64,000 bases of DNA from Streptomyces venezuelae (GCF_008642375.1 NZ_CP029194.1:6627001-6691000); one strand, 5' to 3'; counted from the stretch's first letter, positions 51,285 to 60,082 are shown. Numbers and translations are program-made. The notes: generated by a model from the sequence alone, not told the origin.

Positions 51285-51318
51285 GTAAATCTACAGGACT
51301 CCAGGGGAGGAGATCACG

Positions 51319-52038
51319 GTGGGGCATGGCTGGCAGGGGGCGGTCCTCAAGCTGTTCCGAGGCAAGGACTTCACGTTCACGGTGACGGGGGCCGAGCAGG
51401 TCACCGACGACTACCGCAGGGTGGGCTTCACGGACGGAGGCCTGCTCGCCGCGGCCGGCGTCCATCCGACGATGTGGGTGCGCCTCTGGTTCGACGACGC
51501 GGGAAAGCCGCACCAGCGCGCCTACACCCTGGTCGACCCCGACCCGGCCGCCGGTACCTTCAGCCTCGAATTCGCCCTCCACGACGGCGTCGCCAGCCAC
51601 TGGGCCCGCACCTGCGCCCCCGGCGACACCGTGGAGGCCACGCTCCAGGGCACCGGCTTCGAGGCGCCCGACCCGCTGCCCGCGCGCCTGCTCGTGGTCG
51701 GCGACCCGGCCTCCCTGCCCGCGGTCAACTCCCTGCTCGACGCGCTCCCCGGGGTCCCCGCCACCGTCTGGTTCGAGACGCAGCACGCCTCCGACGACGA
51801 GCTGCCGGTCCGGCTCGACCCCGCGCACCACGAGCTGCGCCGGGTCCCGCGCCAGGGCGGCGGCGCCGATCTCGTCGCCCGCGTGAAGGCCGAGCTGCCC
51901 GAACTCGCGGACGCCGCCTCGTACGTCTGGATCGCCTGCGACACGACGACGACCCGCACCCTCGCCGCGTACGCCCGCAAGGAGCTCGCCCTGCCCAAGG
52001 AGCGCGTCCACGCGCTCGGCTACTGGCGCGCGAGCTGA
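51319..52038 (+). CDS. Siderophore-interacting protein (FAD-binding ferric-siderophore reductase)
   Basis: A 239-residue flavoprotein from the GTG at 51319 with AGGGGAGGAG upstream. The FAD-binding barrel has the RxYT-type motif in HQRAYTLVDPD and SLEFALHDGVASHWARTCAPGD. The NAD(P)H half has LLVVGDPASLPAVNSLLDAL, VWFETQHASDDELP, YVWIACDTTTTRTL and ends in HALGYWRAS. The family removes iron from ferric siderophores by reduction in the cytoplasm. It is slightly shorter than the usual 260-280 residues. Controlled by the adjacent iron box, it is the clearest sign that this cluster is about siderophores. Confidence 0.92.
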   Translation: MGHGWQGAVLKLFRGKDFTFTVTGAEQVTDDYRRVGFTDGGLLAAAGVHPTMWVRLWFDDAGKPHQRAYTLVDPDPAAGTFSLEFALHDGVASHWARTCAPGDTVEATLQGTGFEAPDPLPARLLVVGDPASLPAVNSLLDALPGVPATVWFETQHASDDELPVRLDPAHHELRRVPRQGGGADLVARVKAELPELADAASYVWIACDTTTTRTLAAYARKELALPKERVHALGYWRAS

Positions 52039-52357
52039 CCTCGCTCCAGGGCGTCGGGTTGACGGTCCGTTACCTCGGGACGTAGCGGGTCGTTTTCCAC
52101 TTTCACCCGAGACCTCTCGTCTGAGCCCGCACTTGTCCGCTCGTACGAAAGACGCGGGGCGTGCGGGAACGGTTGTATAGAGAAAAATCGAATATGAACG
52201 CGGAAACCCCCCTTTGGAGTGAACTCACGCCAGGCGACTGTCGGTTCACTCTCCGTGCGTAAAGATTCCGGTGTCTCAAGTCGCCGAGGCCGCGCCGACC
52301 CACCGTCCCCGTGGTGAGCGGCCGGCGACGCCATGTCTCTTGTGGGGGTTCCACATC
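52039..52357. other. 319-base gap upstream of the LAETG protein gene
   Basis: No gene or RNA recognised. A locally AT-rich patch around 52174-52198 (TATAGAGAAAAATCGAATAT) stands out in this GC-rich DNA and probably holds the promoter of the surface-protein gene; no clear -35/-10 pair can be named. Confidence 0.4.
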
Positions 52358-53365
52358 TTGAACAGCAACACCTTCCGCACGCCCGTACGCCGCACCGCCG
52401 CCGCCGCGACCGTCGCCGCCCTGGCCGTCGGCCCCGTGCTCCTCGCGGCCCCGGCGCACGCCACGGGCGGCGAAGGGCGTGCCACCGCCGTCGTCCTGCG
52501 GGCCGGCCTCGACGTCTCCCTCCTCGGCAAGACGGTGGACGTGCCGGTGCGTACCTCCCTCAACGAGGTCGAGGCGCCCGAGACCGAGAACAAGACGGCG
52601 CTCACCGTGAAGGTGAAGGGGGCCGAGGGCGGAGAGCCGATCGACATCCTCGCCGCCGACGTCGCGACCTCCAAGGCCACCGTCGACGAGACGAAGGCCG
52701 AGGGGTACGTGAACCTGGTCAAGGCGCAGGTCCACGTCCCCGGCATTCCGCTGCTCTCCCTCATCGAGGTCGAGAAGGTCACCTCCAAGGCGCTGTGCGA
52801 GGTGGGGAAGGAGCCGGTCGCCGAGTCCAACGTCCTCGGGCACGTGATCGTCTTCGGCAAGAAGACCACCCTCTCCACCGGCGGACAGACGAAGGTGGCC
52901 GTGCCGGGCATCGGCCAGGTCACCCTGGACCTCTCGCGTACCTCCACGACCTCCCGCACGGCGGCCGCGACGGCCCTCGAGCTCAAGGTGGAGGTCGACC
53001 CGCTGAAGCTGGGCGTGGCCGAGGTCAACGGCACCGTGACGCTCGCCGAGGCCACCTGCGAGACGCCCGACGGTCCGGCCCCGACGGAGGAGCCCACCAA
53101 GGAGCCGACGAAGGAGCCCACGGAGAAGCCCACCGAGCAGCCCACGAAGGAGCCCGGCGAGCGGCCCTCCGAGCAGCCCACTGCCGAGCCGAGCAGCGAC
53201 GGCGGCGTGAAGACCAACAACGGCGGCACCACGCCCACCGAGAACCTCGCCGAGACCGGCGGCAGCTCCTCCACCACGTACATCGCGGCGGGCGCGCTCG
53301 CCCTTCTGGTGGCCGGCGGCGGCGCGCTGGCGGTCACCCGCTCGCGTGCCCGCTCCCGCGGCTGA
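52358..53365 (+). CDS. LAETG-anchored surface protein (SCO1860-like)
   Basis: A 335-residue cell-wall protein from a TTG at 52358 with GGGGG about 12 bases upstream; no ATG or GTG gives the same signal start. The Sec signal covers ~1-36 (RRTAAAATVAALAVGPVLL, APAHATGG). The folded part (~37-235) contains DVSLLGKTVDVPVRTSLNEV and two cysteines about 95 apart. A Pro/Thr/Glu/Lys repeat stalk (EEPTKEPTKEPTEKPTEQPT) then leads to the sortase signal LAETGG (class E type), a TM helix and the basic tail RSRARSRG. Function unknown; the name SCO1860-like is from memory of the family. Confidence 0.85.
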   Translation: MNSNTFRTPVRRTAAAATVAALAVGPVLLAAPAHATGGEGRATAVVLRAGLDVSLLGKTVDVPVRTSLNEVEAPETENKTALTVKVKGAEGGEPIDILAADVATSKATVDETKAEGYVNLVKAQVHVPGIPLLSLIEVEKVTSKALCEVGKEPVAESNVLGHVIVFGKKTTLSTGGQTKVAVPGIGQVTLDLSRTSTTSRTAAATALELKVEVDPLKLGVAEVNGTVTLAEATCETPDGPAPTEEPTKEPTKEPTEKPTEQPTKEPGERPSEQPTAEPSSDGGVKTNNGGTTPTENLAETGGSSSTTYIAAGALALLVAGGGALAVTRSRARSRG

Positions 53366-53425
53366 CGGCCCGAGGGGGAGGCGCCGGGGGGCGCCGGAGG
53401 GGAAGCGGGAACCCTAGGGGAAACG

Positions 53426-53472
53426 GGGCTGCGGGGAGGGCGACGGTGACGACGTCGCCCTCCCCGCAGCCC
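53426..53472. terminator. Strong bidirectional terminator
   Basis: A perfect 20-base stem (53426-53445 with 53453-53472; core GGGCTGCGGGGAGGGCGACG) and a 7-base loop, between the convergent LAETG protein and cobC genes. Confidence 0.9.
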
Positions 53473-53479
53473 TTCCCGC

Positions 53480-53520
53480 ACCTCTGCCCGTACGCCGGGT
53501 ACCTCTGCCCGTACGCCGGG
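53480..53520. repeat. 21-bp direct repeat next to the cobC stop
   Basis: ACCTCTGCCCGTACGCCGGG occurs at 53480-53499 and 53501-53520, ending two bases before the cobC stop codon. Confidence 0.85.
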
Positions 53521-53522
53521 CC

Positions 53523-54581
53523 TCAGCCGTTCAGCAGGAGCGCCTGGTCCAAGGCCTGGAGGAAACGGTTCGTCGTGGCCCGGTCCCGGACCGCGAGCCG
53601 CAGCCAGTTCCGGTCGAGACCCGGGAACGTGTCGCCCCGCCGGGCCGCGAATCCCAGGAGCCGCAGCCGGTCCCGTATCGCGTCCGCCCCGTCGATCCGC
53701 AGCAGGACGAAGGGGCCCTCCGCCCCGGCGACCGTCCGCACCTCGTCGAACTCCGCGAGACCGGCGAGCAGATGCGCCCGCTCCACACCGATCCGGTGCG
53801 CCGCGTGCTCGGCCTCCGCCAGCGCCATCCGCGACATGCAGGCCTCCGCCGCCACCAGCGCCGGCGTCGACACCGGCCACAGCGGCTGCGCCCGTTCGAG
53901 CAGGGCGACGGTCTCCGGGTCGGCGAGCACGTACCCGATCCGCAGGCCCGCGAGCCCCCAGGTCTTGGTGAGGCTGCGCAGCACCACGAGCCCGGGCACG
54001 TCGGTCCGCCCGGCCAGCGACTCCCGCTCGCCCGGCACCGCGTCCATGAACGCCTCGTCGACGACGAGCGTCCTGCCGGGCCGGGCCAGGGCGGCGATCG
54101 TGGCGGCGGGATGCAGGACGGAGGTCGGGTTCGTGGGGTTCCCGATCACCACCAGGTCCGCGTCCTCGGGCACCGCCGCCGGATCCAGCCGGAAACCGTC
54201 CTCCTCGCGGAGCAGCACCCGGCCCACCTCGTGCCCGGCGTCACGCAGCGCCGCCTCCGGCTCGGTGAACTGCGGGTGCACCACCACGGGCCGCCGCACC
54301 GGCAGCGCCCGCGCGAGGAGGACGAAGGCCTCCGCGGCGCCGGCGGTGAGCAGCACCCTGCCGGGCGGCAGATCGTGCCGCACGGCGACCGCGGCCCGCG
54401 CGGCTCTGCCGTCGGGATAGGCCGCGAGGCCGGTCAGTGAATCGGCGATTCTCTTGCGCAGCCAGTCCGGAGGAGTGTTCGTCCGGACGTTCACCGCGAG
54501 ATCGATCAGCTTCTCGTCCCGGACCTCGGCGTCACCGTGGTGGCGCAGGTCGTGGGCGTCGGATTGCGTGTGCATGTCCAT
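53523..54581 (-). CDS. cobC: CobC-type PLP-dependent protein of cobalamin synthesis (Rv2231c-like)
   Basis: 352 residues from the ATG at 54581. It is a class I aminotransferase-fold enzyme related to histidinol-phosphate aminotransferase and threonine-phosphate decarboxylase, which supplies the aminopropanol arm of cobalamin. Motifs: LAVNVRTNTPPDWLRKRI, AGAAEAFVLLARAL, VIGNPTNPTSV, VVDEAFMD and the Schiff-base Lys in RSLTKTWGLAGLRIGY. It lies at the end of the cobalamin cluster, convergent with the surface-protein gene. Upstream the reading frame stays open through a CbiG-like segment (next entry). I chose this ATG because the family N-terminus (HDLRHHGDAEVRD) starts here. Confidence 0.9.
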   Translation of the reverse strand: MDMHTQSDAHDLRHHGDAEVRDEKLIDLAVNVRTNTPPDWLRKRIADSLTGLAAYPDGRAARAAVAVRHDLPPGRVLLTAGAAEAFVLLARALPVRRPVVVHPQFTEPEAALRDAGHEVGRVLLREEDGFRLDPAAVPEDADLVVIGNPTNPTSVLHPAATIAALARPGRTLVVDEAFMDAVPGERESLAGRTDVPGLVVLRSLTKTWGLAGLRIGYVLADPETVALLERAQPLWPVSTPALVAAEACMSRMALAEAEHAAHRIGVERAHLLAGLAEFDEVRTVAGAEGPFVLLRIDGADAIRDRLRLLGFAARRGDTFPGLDRNWLRLAVRDRATTNRFLQALDQALLLNG

Positions 54582-55133
54582 GGCCGCCGTCGTGTGGGGG
54601 GTGGGGATGGTGGGGGGTGAGCCAGGCTCGCGAGCGATGTACCCGTGAGTCAGGTGCAACAACCGTACGCCTGGGGCATGTTCGTGCGGACAAACCGGTA
54701 TGCACGTGGCAATCGCGCACGTAACACTCCGCGATTTCCGCTTCGGCACGAGCAACACGGCCCGCACGCCATCAGCCCGCCCAGCGGCCCCGGTCGGCCT
54801 GCCGGCCCCCGCCCCCGCCGTGAGCAGCGCGGCGGCCTCCGCCACCGACGGCGTCCCCGTCGCTTCCCGCGGCAGCGCCGACGGATGCGGTACGGGGACG
54901 GCGGCCAGCTCGCCGGCCGGGAAACCCCGCACCGGCACCCCCAGCTCCGCGCCCGTGCCCGCGACCCCCGGCTCCGCGGCCCGCGCGTCCAGCGTGGCCA
55001 GCGACCGCACGGCCGCCCGCGTCAGCCCCGCCTCCCGCAGCACGGCGTCGACCAGCGCCAGCACGTCGTCCACCGGAACGCCCGGCCGGGCCCCGACACC
55101 GAGGTGCGCGCAGACCGCCGCATCCGGTAGCAA
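54582..55133 (-). CDS. CbiG C-terminal-like (CobE/GbiG) segment in frame with cobC
   Basis: The frame of cobC remains open upstream. Residues from the TTG at 55133 read LLPDAAVCAHLGVGARPGVP, VDDVLALVDAVLREAGLTRA, AVRSLATLDARAAEPGV, LPREATGTPSVAEAAALL and LLVPKRKSRSVTCAIA. This is the complete small CbiG C-terminal/CobE domain of about 125 residues. No stop separates it from cobC; the ~50 codons between (CIPVCPHEHAPGVRLLHLTH onward) look non-conserved. It may be a separate gene whose stop was lost, the N-terminal half of a natural CbiG-CobC fusion, or a remnant. The TTG start is weak and only six bases from the divergent transporter's ATG. Confidence 0.55.
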
Positions 55134-55139
55134 AGGCCC

Positions 55140-55868
55140 ATGGCTGTGGTCGTCGCGCTCGGCGCGTTCCTCATGACGCTCTTCGGCGGGTGGGTCGCCG
55201 GGCGGGTCACCGACCGCCGCCACCTCGTCCTCGGCCTGGCCGGCGGGCTGATGCTCGGCGTCGTCGGACTCGACCTCCTGCCGGAGGCCCTGGAGGCCGC
55301 GGGGGAGCAGGTGTTCGGCGTCCCGGAGGCCCTGCTGCTCTTCGTCGGCGGCTTCCTCTTCGCCCACGTGGTGGAGCGCCTCCTCGCCGTCCGCCAGGCG
55401 GCACACGGGGTCGGGGCCGACGAGCGGGTCCCGCAGGTCGGCCTCACCGCGGCCGCCGCGATGGTCCTGCACAGCCTCATGGACGGCATCGCCCTCGGCG
55501 CCGCCTTCCAGGTCGGCGGAGGCATGGGCGCGACCGTCGCCCTCGCCGTCATCACCCACGACTTCGCCGACGGCTTCAACACGTACACGATCACGAGCCT
55601 CTACGGGAACGCCCGCCGCAGGGCCGTCGGGATGCTCGTCGCCGACGCGGTCGCCCCGATCCTCGGCGCCGCCTCCACCCTGCTGTTCACCCTTCCGGAG
55701 GAACTTCTCGGCGCCTATCTCGGCTTCTTCGGCGGCGCTCTGCTGTACCTCGCCGCCGCCGAGATCCTGCCCGAGGCCCACCATGAACACCCCGCCCGCT
55801 CGACCCTGCTCTGCACGGTCGGGGGCGTGGGCTTCATCTGGCTCGTGGTGGGCGTCTCCGGCGGCTGA
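55140..55868 (+). CDS. ZIP family metal transporter
   Basis: A 242-residue membrane protein with about seven hydrophobic segments and the ZIP signature: GVVGLDLLPEALE (helix II), LHSLMDGIALGAAF (helix IV with His and Asp) and ITHDFADGFNTY (helix V), then YLAAAEILPEAHHEHPA. It probably moves divalent metal such as zinc, or perhaps cobalt or nickel, across the cytoplasmic membrane. Its place inside the cobalamin cluster, next to the cobaltochelatase operon, makes a cobalt-related role attractive but unproven. The ATG at 55140 matches the usual N-terminus. Confidence 0.88.
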   Translation: MAVVVALGAFLMTLFGGWVAGRVTDRRHLVLGLAGGLMLGVVGLDLLPEALEAAGEQVFGVPEALLLFVGGFLFAHVVERLLAVRQAAHGVGADERVPQVGLTAAAAMVLHSLMDGIALGAAFQVGGGMGATVALAVITHDFADGFNTYTITSLYGNARRRAVGMLVADAVAPILGAASTLLFTLPEELLGAYLGFFGGALLYLAAAEILPEAHHEHPARSTLLCTVGGVGFIWLVVGVSGG

Positions 55869-55870
55869 TC

Positions 55871-57283
55871 TCACGTGCAGTGCTCCACGAAGCGCGCGGC
55901 GGCCTCCGGCGACCCCGCCCAGTGCGTGTGCACGTAACTGGCGTGCACCCCGCCCTGCACGAAGCCCTCGACACGCCGCTCCGGCTGCCGCAGCCCCCAG
56001 GCGGCGAGCGCCCCGGCGCCCGGCTCGATCACGGTCCGGTGGAACTCGTGCCCCCGCATCCGCGCCCCGGCCGGGGCCAGCACGCTGTCGCTCACGGCGA
56101 CGGCGTCCCGGTACCCGAGGGTGAGCCGCTCCGACATCCGCGCGTCCGCGTCGAGCACCCCGCACATGGGCCTGCCGTCGAGCGACCGCGCGAGGTAGAG
56201 CAGCCCGGCGCACTCGGCGGCGATCGGCGCCCCCGCCGCGGCGAGCTCGGCGACGGCCTTCCGCAGCGGCTCGTTCGCGGACAGCTCGGCCCCGTACATC
56301 TCGGGGAACCCGCCACCTATGACGAGCCCGGAGGTCCCCTCGGGCAGCGCCTCGTCCCGCAGCGGATCAAAGGTCACGACCTCGGCCCCGGCAGCGGTCA
56401 ACAACTCGGCATGCTCGGCGTACGAGAACGTGAACGCGGCCCCTCCGGCGACGGCCACCCGCCGTGGTGGGCAGTCGTCCCGCAGGGCCGGGGGCACCTC
56501 CCAGGCGGAGTTCCGGGGGAGGGCGGGCACCACGGGACCACCGGCGTGCAGCCGCGCCCCGGCCCCAGGCACCCACGGCTCGGCGTCCAACGACGGCGCC
56601 GACCGCGCCAACGCCAACAATGCCTCCATGTCGCACCCGGCAAGCACCTGCTCCGCCTGCGCGGCCACCGCCTCCACGGCCGCAGCCTGCCGCTCGGCCA
56701 CCGGCACAAGCCCCAGATGCCGCGACGGAGTCGCCACGGCGGGCGCCCGCCGCAGCACACCCAGCACGGGAACCCCCGACCCCCCGAGCGCCTCCCGCAA
56801 CAAATGCTCGTGCCGATCGGTGGCGACCTTGTTGAGGATCACGCCCCCGATCCGCACCTCCGGGTCCCACGACGCGAAGCCGTGCACGAGCGCCGCCACC
56901 GACCGCGACTGCGAGGACGCGTCCACGACGAGCACCACCGGCGCCTTGAGCAGCTTCGCCACCTGAGCGGTGGACGCCAGCTCGCCCTGGTCGGCGGCCC
57001 CGTCGTACAGGCCCATGACCCCCTCGACGACGGCCAGGTCGCAGCCGCGCGCCCCGTGCAGGAAGAGCGGCGCGATCTGCCCCGTACCGCACATGTACGC
57101 GTCGAGGTTGCGGCCCGGGCGGCCGGTCGCGAGCGCGTGGTAGCCGGGGTCGATGTAGTCGGGCCCGACCTTGTGCGGGGAGACGGCGAGCCCACGGCCG
57201 GCGAACGCGGCCATCAGGCCGGTCGCGACCGTGGTCTTGCCCGCGCCCGAGGAGGGCGCGGCGATGACGAGACGTGCTACCAC
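55871..57283 (-). CDS. cobB: Cobyrinic acid a,c-diamide synthase CobB
   Basis: 470 residues, starting at a GTG (57283) inside the last codons of cobO. It amidates cobyrinate side chains a and c with glutamine and ATP. The P-loop APSSGAGKTTVATGLMAAF opens the dethiobiotin-synthetase-like half, with KVGPDYIDPGYHALATGRPG and VEGVMGLYDG. The class I glutamine-amidotransferase half has VIGGGFPEMYGAEL, the nucleophile Cys in AAECAGLLYLARSLDG and the catalytic His region (HEFHRT, GVHASYVHTHWAG). It is the third gene of the cobaltochelatase-cobO-cobB block and ends two bases from the convergent ZIP gene stop. Confidence 0.96.
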   Translation of the reverse strand: MVARLVIAAPSSGAGKTTVATGLMAAFAGRGLAVSPHKVGPDYIDPGYHALATGRPGRNLDAYMCGTGQIAPLFLHGARGCDLAVVEGVMGLYDGAADQGELASTAQVAKLLKAPVVLVVDASSQSRSVAALVHGFASWDPEVRIGGVILNKVATDRHEHLLREALGGSGVPVLGVLRRAPAVATPSRHLGLVPVAERQAAAVEAVAAQAEQVLAGCDMEALLALARSAPSLDAEPWVPGAGARLHAGGPVVPALPRNSAWEVPPALRDDCPPRRVAVAGGAAFTFSYAEHAELLTAAGAEVVTFDPLRDEALPEGTSGLVIGGGFPEMYGAELSANEPLRKAVAELAAAGAPIAAECAGLLYLARSLDGRPMCGVLDADARMSERLTLGYRDAVAVSDSVLAPAGARMRGHEFHRTVIEPGAGALAAWGLRQPERRVEGFVQGGVHASYVHTHWAGSPEAAARFVEHCT

Positions 57284-57885
57284 TCGATGCCCCGCTGGCC
57301 CTTCTGACCGGCGTCCATCGGGTGCTTGACCTTGGACATGTCGGTGACGAGATCGGCGAAGTCGAGGAGCTCCTGCGGTGCGTTGCGGCCGGTGATGACG
57401 ACATGCTGGGTCCCCGGACGGTCGCGGAGGACCTCGACGACCTCCTTGACGTCGATCCAGCCCCAGTGCAGCAGGTAGGCGAACTCGTCGAGGACGTAGA
57501 ACTTGTAGCGCTCGTCGGCGAGATCGCGCTTGACCTGCTCCCAGCCCTCGCGGGCCTTGTCCTCGTGCGACTGCTCGCCCTCGGCGACCTCGCGCTGGAT
57601 CCAGGACCAGCCCTCGCCCATCTTGTTCCAGGTGACCGTGCCGCCCTTGCCGGTCTCGCCGAGCGCCTTGAGGGCGTTCTCCTCGCCGACCTTCCACTTG
57701 GCGGACTTGACGAACTGGAACACCCCGATCGGCCAGCCCTGGTTCCAGGCGCGCAGCGCCATGCCGAACGCGGCGGTCGACTTCCCCTTGCCGACGCCCG
57801 TGTGCACCATCACGAGTGCGCGGTTGCGGCGCTGACGGGTGGTGAGACCGTCGTCGGGCACGACGGTCGGCTGTCCCTGCGGCAT
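57277..57885 (-). CDS. cobO: Cob(I)yrinic acid a,c-diamide adenosyltransferase CobO
   Basis: 202 residues from the ATG at 57885, which shares its A with the chelatase stop (TAATG). A longer in-frame ATG 15 bases upstream is less likely for that reason. It transfers adenosyl from ATP to the cobalt of the corrinoid. The CobA/CobO fold shows the P-loop VHTGVGKGKSTAAFGMALRA, GVFQFVKSAKW, VLDEFAYLLHWGWID, VVITGRNAPQELLDFADLVT and the C-terminal VKHPMDAGQKGQRGIEW. It is co-translated with both neighbours. Confidence 0.96.
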   Translation of the reverse strand: MPQGQPTVVPDDGLTTRQRRNRALVMVHTGVGKGKSTAAFGMALRAWNQGWPIGVFQFVKSAKWKVGEENALKALGETGKGGTVTWNKMGEGWSWIQREVAEGEQSHEDKAREGWEQVKRDLADERYKFYVLDEFAYLLHWGWIDVKEVVEVLRDRPGTQHVVITGRNAPQELLDFADLVTDMSKVKHPMDAGQKGQRGIEW

Positions 57886-59960
57886 TAAGCGGCCCTCCAT
57901 GGTGTCTGCGTTGCCTGTCCTGCTGCCTGTACGTCCTTGACGAGGCCGGCGATCGAGTCGGCGCGCAGCTCGTCCAAGGTGACGGCGGTGCCGCCGAGTT
58001 CGCGTGCGAGGCTCCCGGCGAGCCCGAGCCGCACCGGCCCGGTCTCGCAGTCCACGACCACGCTCGCCGTGCCGTCGGCGGCGTGCAGCCGGGCCGCCCG
58101 GGCGGCCAGTGCCACCGGGTCGGCGCCGCCGCCGGTCGCCCGGCCGTCGGTCACGACGACGAGCAGCGGGCGGCGCGAGGGGTCCCGCAGCCGCTCGATC
58201 CGCAGGACGTCGTGGGCCTTGAGGAGCCCGGCCGACAGCGGCGTACGGCCACCCGTCGGAAGCTGTTCGAGACGAGAGGCCGCCGCGTCCACGGACGAGG
58301 TCGGCGGCAGCGCGAGGTCGGCGGTACGGCCCCGGAAGGTGACCAGACCGACCTTGTCGCGCCGCTGGTAGGCGTCGAGGAGCAGGGAGAGAACGGCCCC
58401 CTTCACGGCGCTCATCCGCTGACGGGCCGCCATCGAGCCGGAGGCGTCCACGGCGAAGAGCACGAGGTTCCCCTCGCGCCCCTCGCGGGTCGCCTGCCGC
58501 AGGTCGTCCCGCCGGACGACGAGCCCGGGACCGGTCCGCCCGCGCGCCCGCTGGTGCGGGGCAGCCGCCTGCACGGTCGCCGCGAGGTGCAGCTTGGTCA
58601 GCGCACCCCGGGGCCGGGTGGCCCCGGTGGTACGGCCGTGCTCGGTACGGGCCCGGGAACGGCGCCCGGCGGCGCCCTCGCCGAGTCCGGGCACGCTCAG
58701 CATCTTCGTACGGAAGGGCTCGGCGGCCTTGACGGCGCCGCGCTCACCGGCGCCGGAGCCCTGCGGGGCGGACGCGGGAGCCTCGGCGGGCGCGGGGGTG
58801 TCCCCGGACGCCGGGACGTCCTCGGGCGCGTCGCCCTGCGGCGGAATGCCCCCGCCGTCGGGACCGCCGCCGTCAGGACCGCCCCCGCCGGGACCGTCGT
58901 CACCGGGACCGCCGTCACCAGGGCCCTCCGGCTCCGGATCCTCGTCGTCCCCCTTGAACTGCTCCAGCGTCTCGTCGAGCTTGTCCTCGTCGAGACCGGG
59001 CGCGTCGAAGGGGTTGCGCCGGCGACGGTGGGGGAGGGCCAGGAGCGCGGCCTGCCGCACGTCCTCGGAGGTGACCTCCGTCCGCCCGGCCCAGGCGGCG
59101 AGGGCGGTCGCCGCCCGCGCCATGACGATGTCGGCGCGCATGCCGTCGACCTCGAACGCGGCGCAGGTAGCGGCGATCTGGAGCAGCGCGGCGTCCCCGA
59201 GGGCCACCTTCGGCAGCAGCGTGCGGGCGGCGACGATCCGGTCCCGCAGCGCGGTCTCCTCGTCCGCCCAGCGCGCGGCGAACGCGGCCGGGTCGTCCTC
59301 GAAGGCGAGCCGCCGCCGGACGACCTCCACCCGCAGCTCGGGCACGCGGGAGGCGGCGACCTCGACGGTCAGCCCGAAGCGGTCGAGCAACTGCGGCCGC
59401 AGCTCACCCTCTTCGGGGTTCATGGTCCCGACGAGCAGGAAGCGGGCGGCATGGCGCACGGAGACGCCTTCGCGCTCGACGTGGGAGGCGCCCATGGCGG
59501 CGGCGTCGAGGAGGTGGTCGATCAGGTGATCGCTCAGCAGGTTGACCTCGTCGACGTACAGGATGCCCCGGTGCGCCGCGGCGAGGAGCCCCGGCTCGAA
59601 GGCCTTCACGCCCTCGGCGAGCGCCTTCTCGATGTCGAGCGCGCCGACGAGCCGGTCCTCGGAGGCGCCGACGGGCAGCTCGACCATCCGCGCGGCCCGT
59701 TCGGCCCCGTGGGGGGCGTCGTGGGGCCCGTCAGGACAGCCCGTGTCAGGAGCCGACGGGTCGCAGCTGAACCGGCAGCCGGCCACGACCGGTACGACCG
59801 GCAGCAGATCGGCGAGTGCCCGGACGGCGGTGGACTTGGCGGTCCCCTTCTCACCCCGGACGAGCACACCGCCCACGGCCGGACTCACCGCGTTCAGCAG
59901 CAGCGCGAGCCGCAGATCGTCCATGCCGACGACGGCGGTGAACGGATACCGGGTGCTCAT
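57885..59960 (-). CDS. Cobaltochelatase/magnesium chelatase subunit, fused AAA+ and VWA (ChlI-ChlD type)
   Basis: 691 residues. It drives ATP-dependent insertion of Co2+ into the corrin with a CobN-type subunit that is not in this window. The AAA+ half (~1-330) has the Walker A GEKGTAKSTAVRALADLL, a cysteine loop CRFSCDP, Walker B GILYVDEVNLLSDHLID and FLLVGTMNPEEGELRPQLLD. An acidic and Gly/Pro-rich linker covers ~345-420. The von Willebrand A half (~490-680) has the MIDAS VDASGSMAARQR and TDGRATGGG. The fused architecture, as in BchI plus BchD, is common in actinobacterial cobalamin clusters. Confidence 0.92.
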   Translation of the reverse strand: MSTRYPFTAVVGMDDLRLALLLNAVSPAVGGVLVRGEKGTAKSTAVRALADLLPVVPVVAGCRFSCDPSAPDTGCPDGPHDAPHGAERAARMVELPVGASEDRLVGALDIEKALAEGVKAFEPGLLAAAHRGILYVDEVNLLSDHLIDHLLDAAAMGASHVEREGVSVRHAARFLLVGTMNPEEGELRPQLLDRFGLTVEVAASRVPELRVEVVRRRLAFEDDPAAFAARWADEETALRDRIVAARTLLPKVALGDAALLQIAATCAAFEVDGMRADIVMARAATALAAWAGRTEVTSEDVRQAALLALPHRRRRNPFDAPGLDEDKLDETLEQFKGDDEDPEPEGPGDGGPGDDGPGGGGPDGGGPDGGGIPPQGDAPEDVPASGDTPAPAEAPASAPQGSGAGERGAVKAAEPFRTKMLSVPGLGEGAAGRRSRARTEHGRTTGATRPRGALTKLHLAATVQAAAPHQRARGRTGPGLVVRRDDLRQATREGREGNLVLFAVDASGSMAARQRMSAVKGAVLSLLLDAYQRRDKVGLVTFRGRTADLALPPTSSVDAAASRLEQLPTGGRTPLSAGLLKAHDVLRIERLRDPSRRPLLVVVTDGRATGGGADPVALAARAARLHAADGTASVVVDCETGPVRLGLAGSLARELGGTAVTLDELRADSIAGLVKDVQAAGQATQTPWRAA

Positions 59961-60082
59961 CGAGTCTTCCTTCCATCAAGCCCGCGTCGTTCGCCGGCAG
60001 CCGCCGACGGCGGGTGACCACCCACAGGGGCCACCCGCACCTTCTTCGTCGAGCCGCACGGGTGGTGCGGGTGCGAACCCGA

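Noticed and set aside
53480..53520. CRISPR-like direct repeats
   Set aside because: Only two copies with a one-base spacer; a simple duplication, not an array.
54600..54720. Possible second cobalamin riboswitch upstream of cobC
   Set aside because: GAGTCAGGTG-like bases on the plus strand recall a B12 box, but the diagnostic core (CCGCCACTGT and GTGNNAATCC) is missing on both strands.
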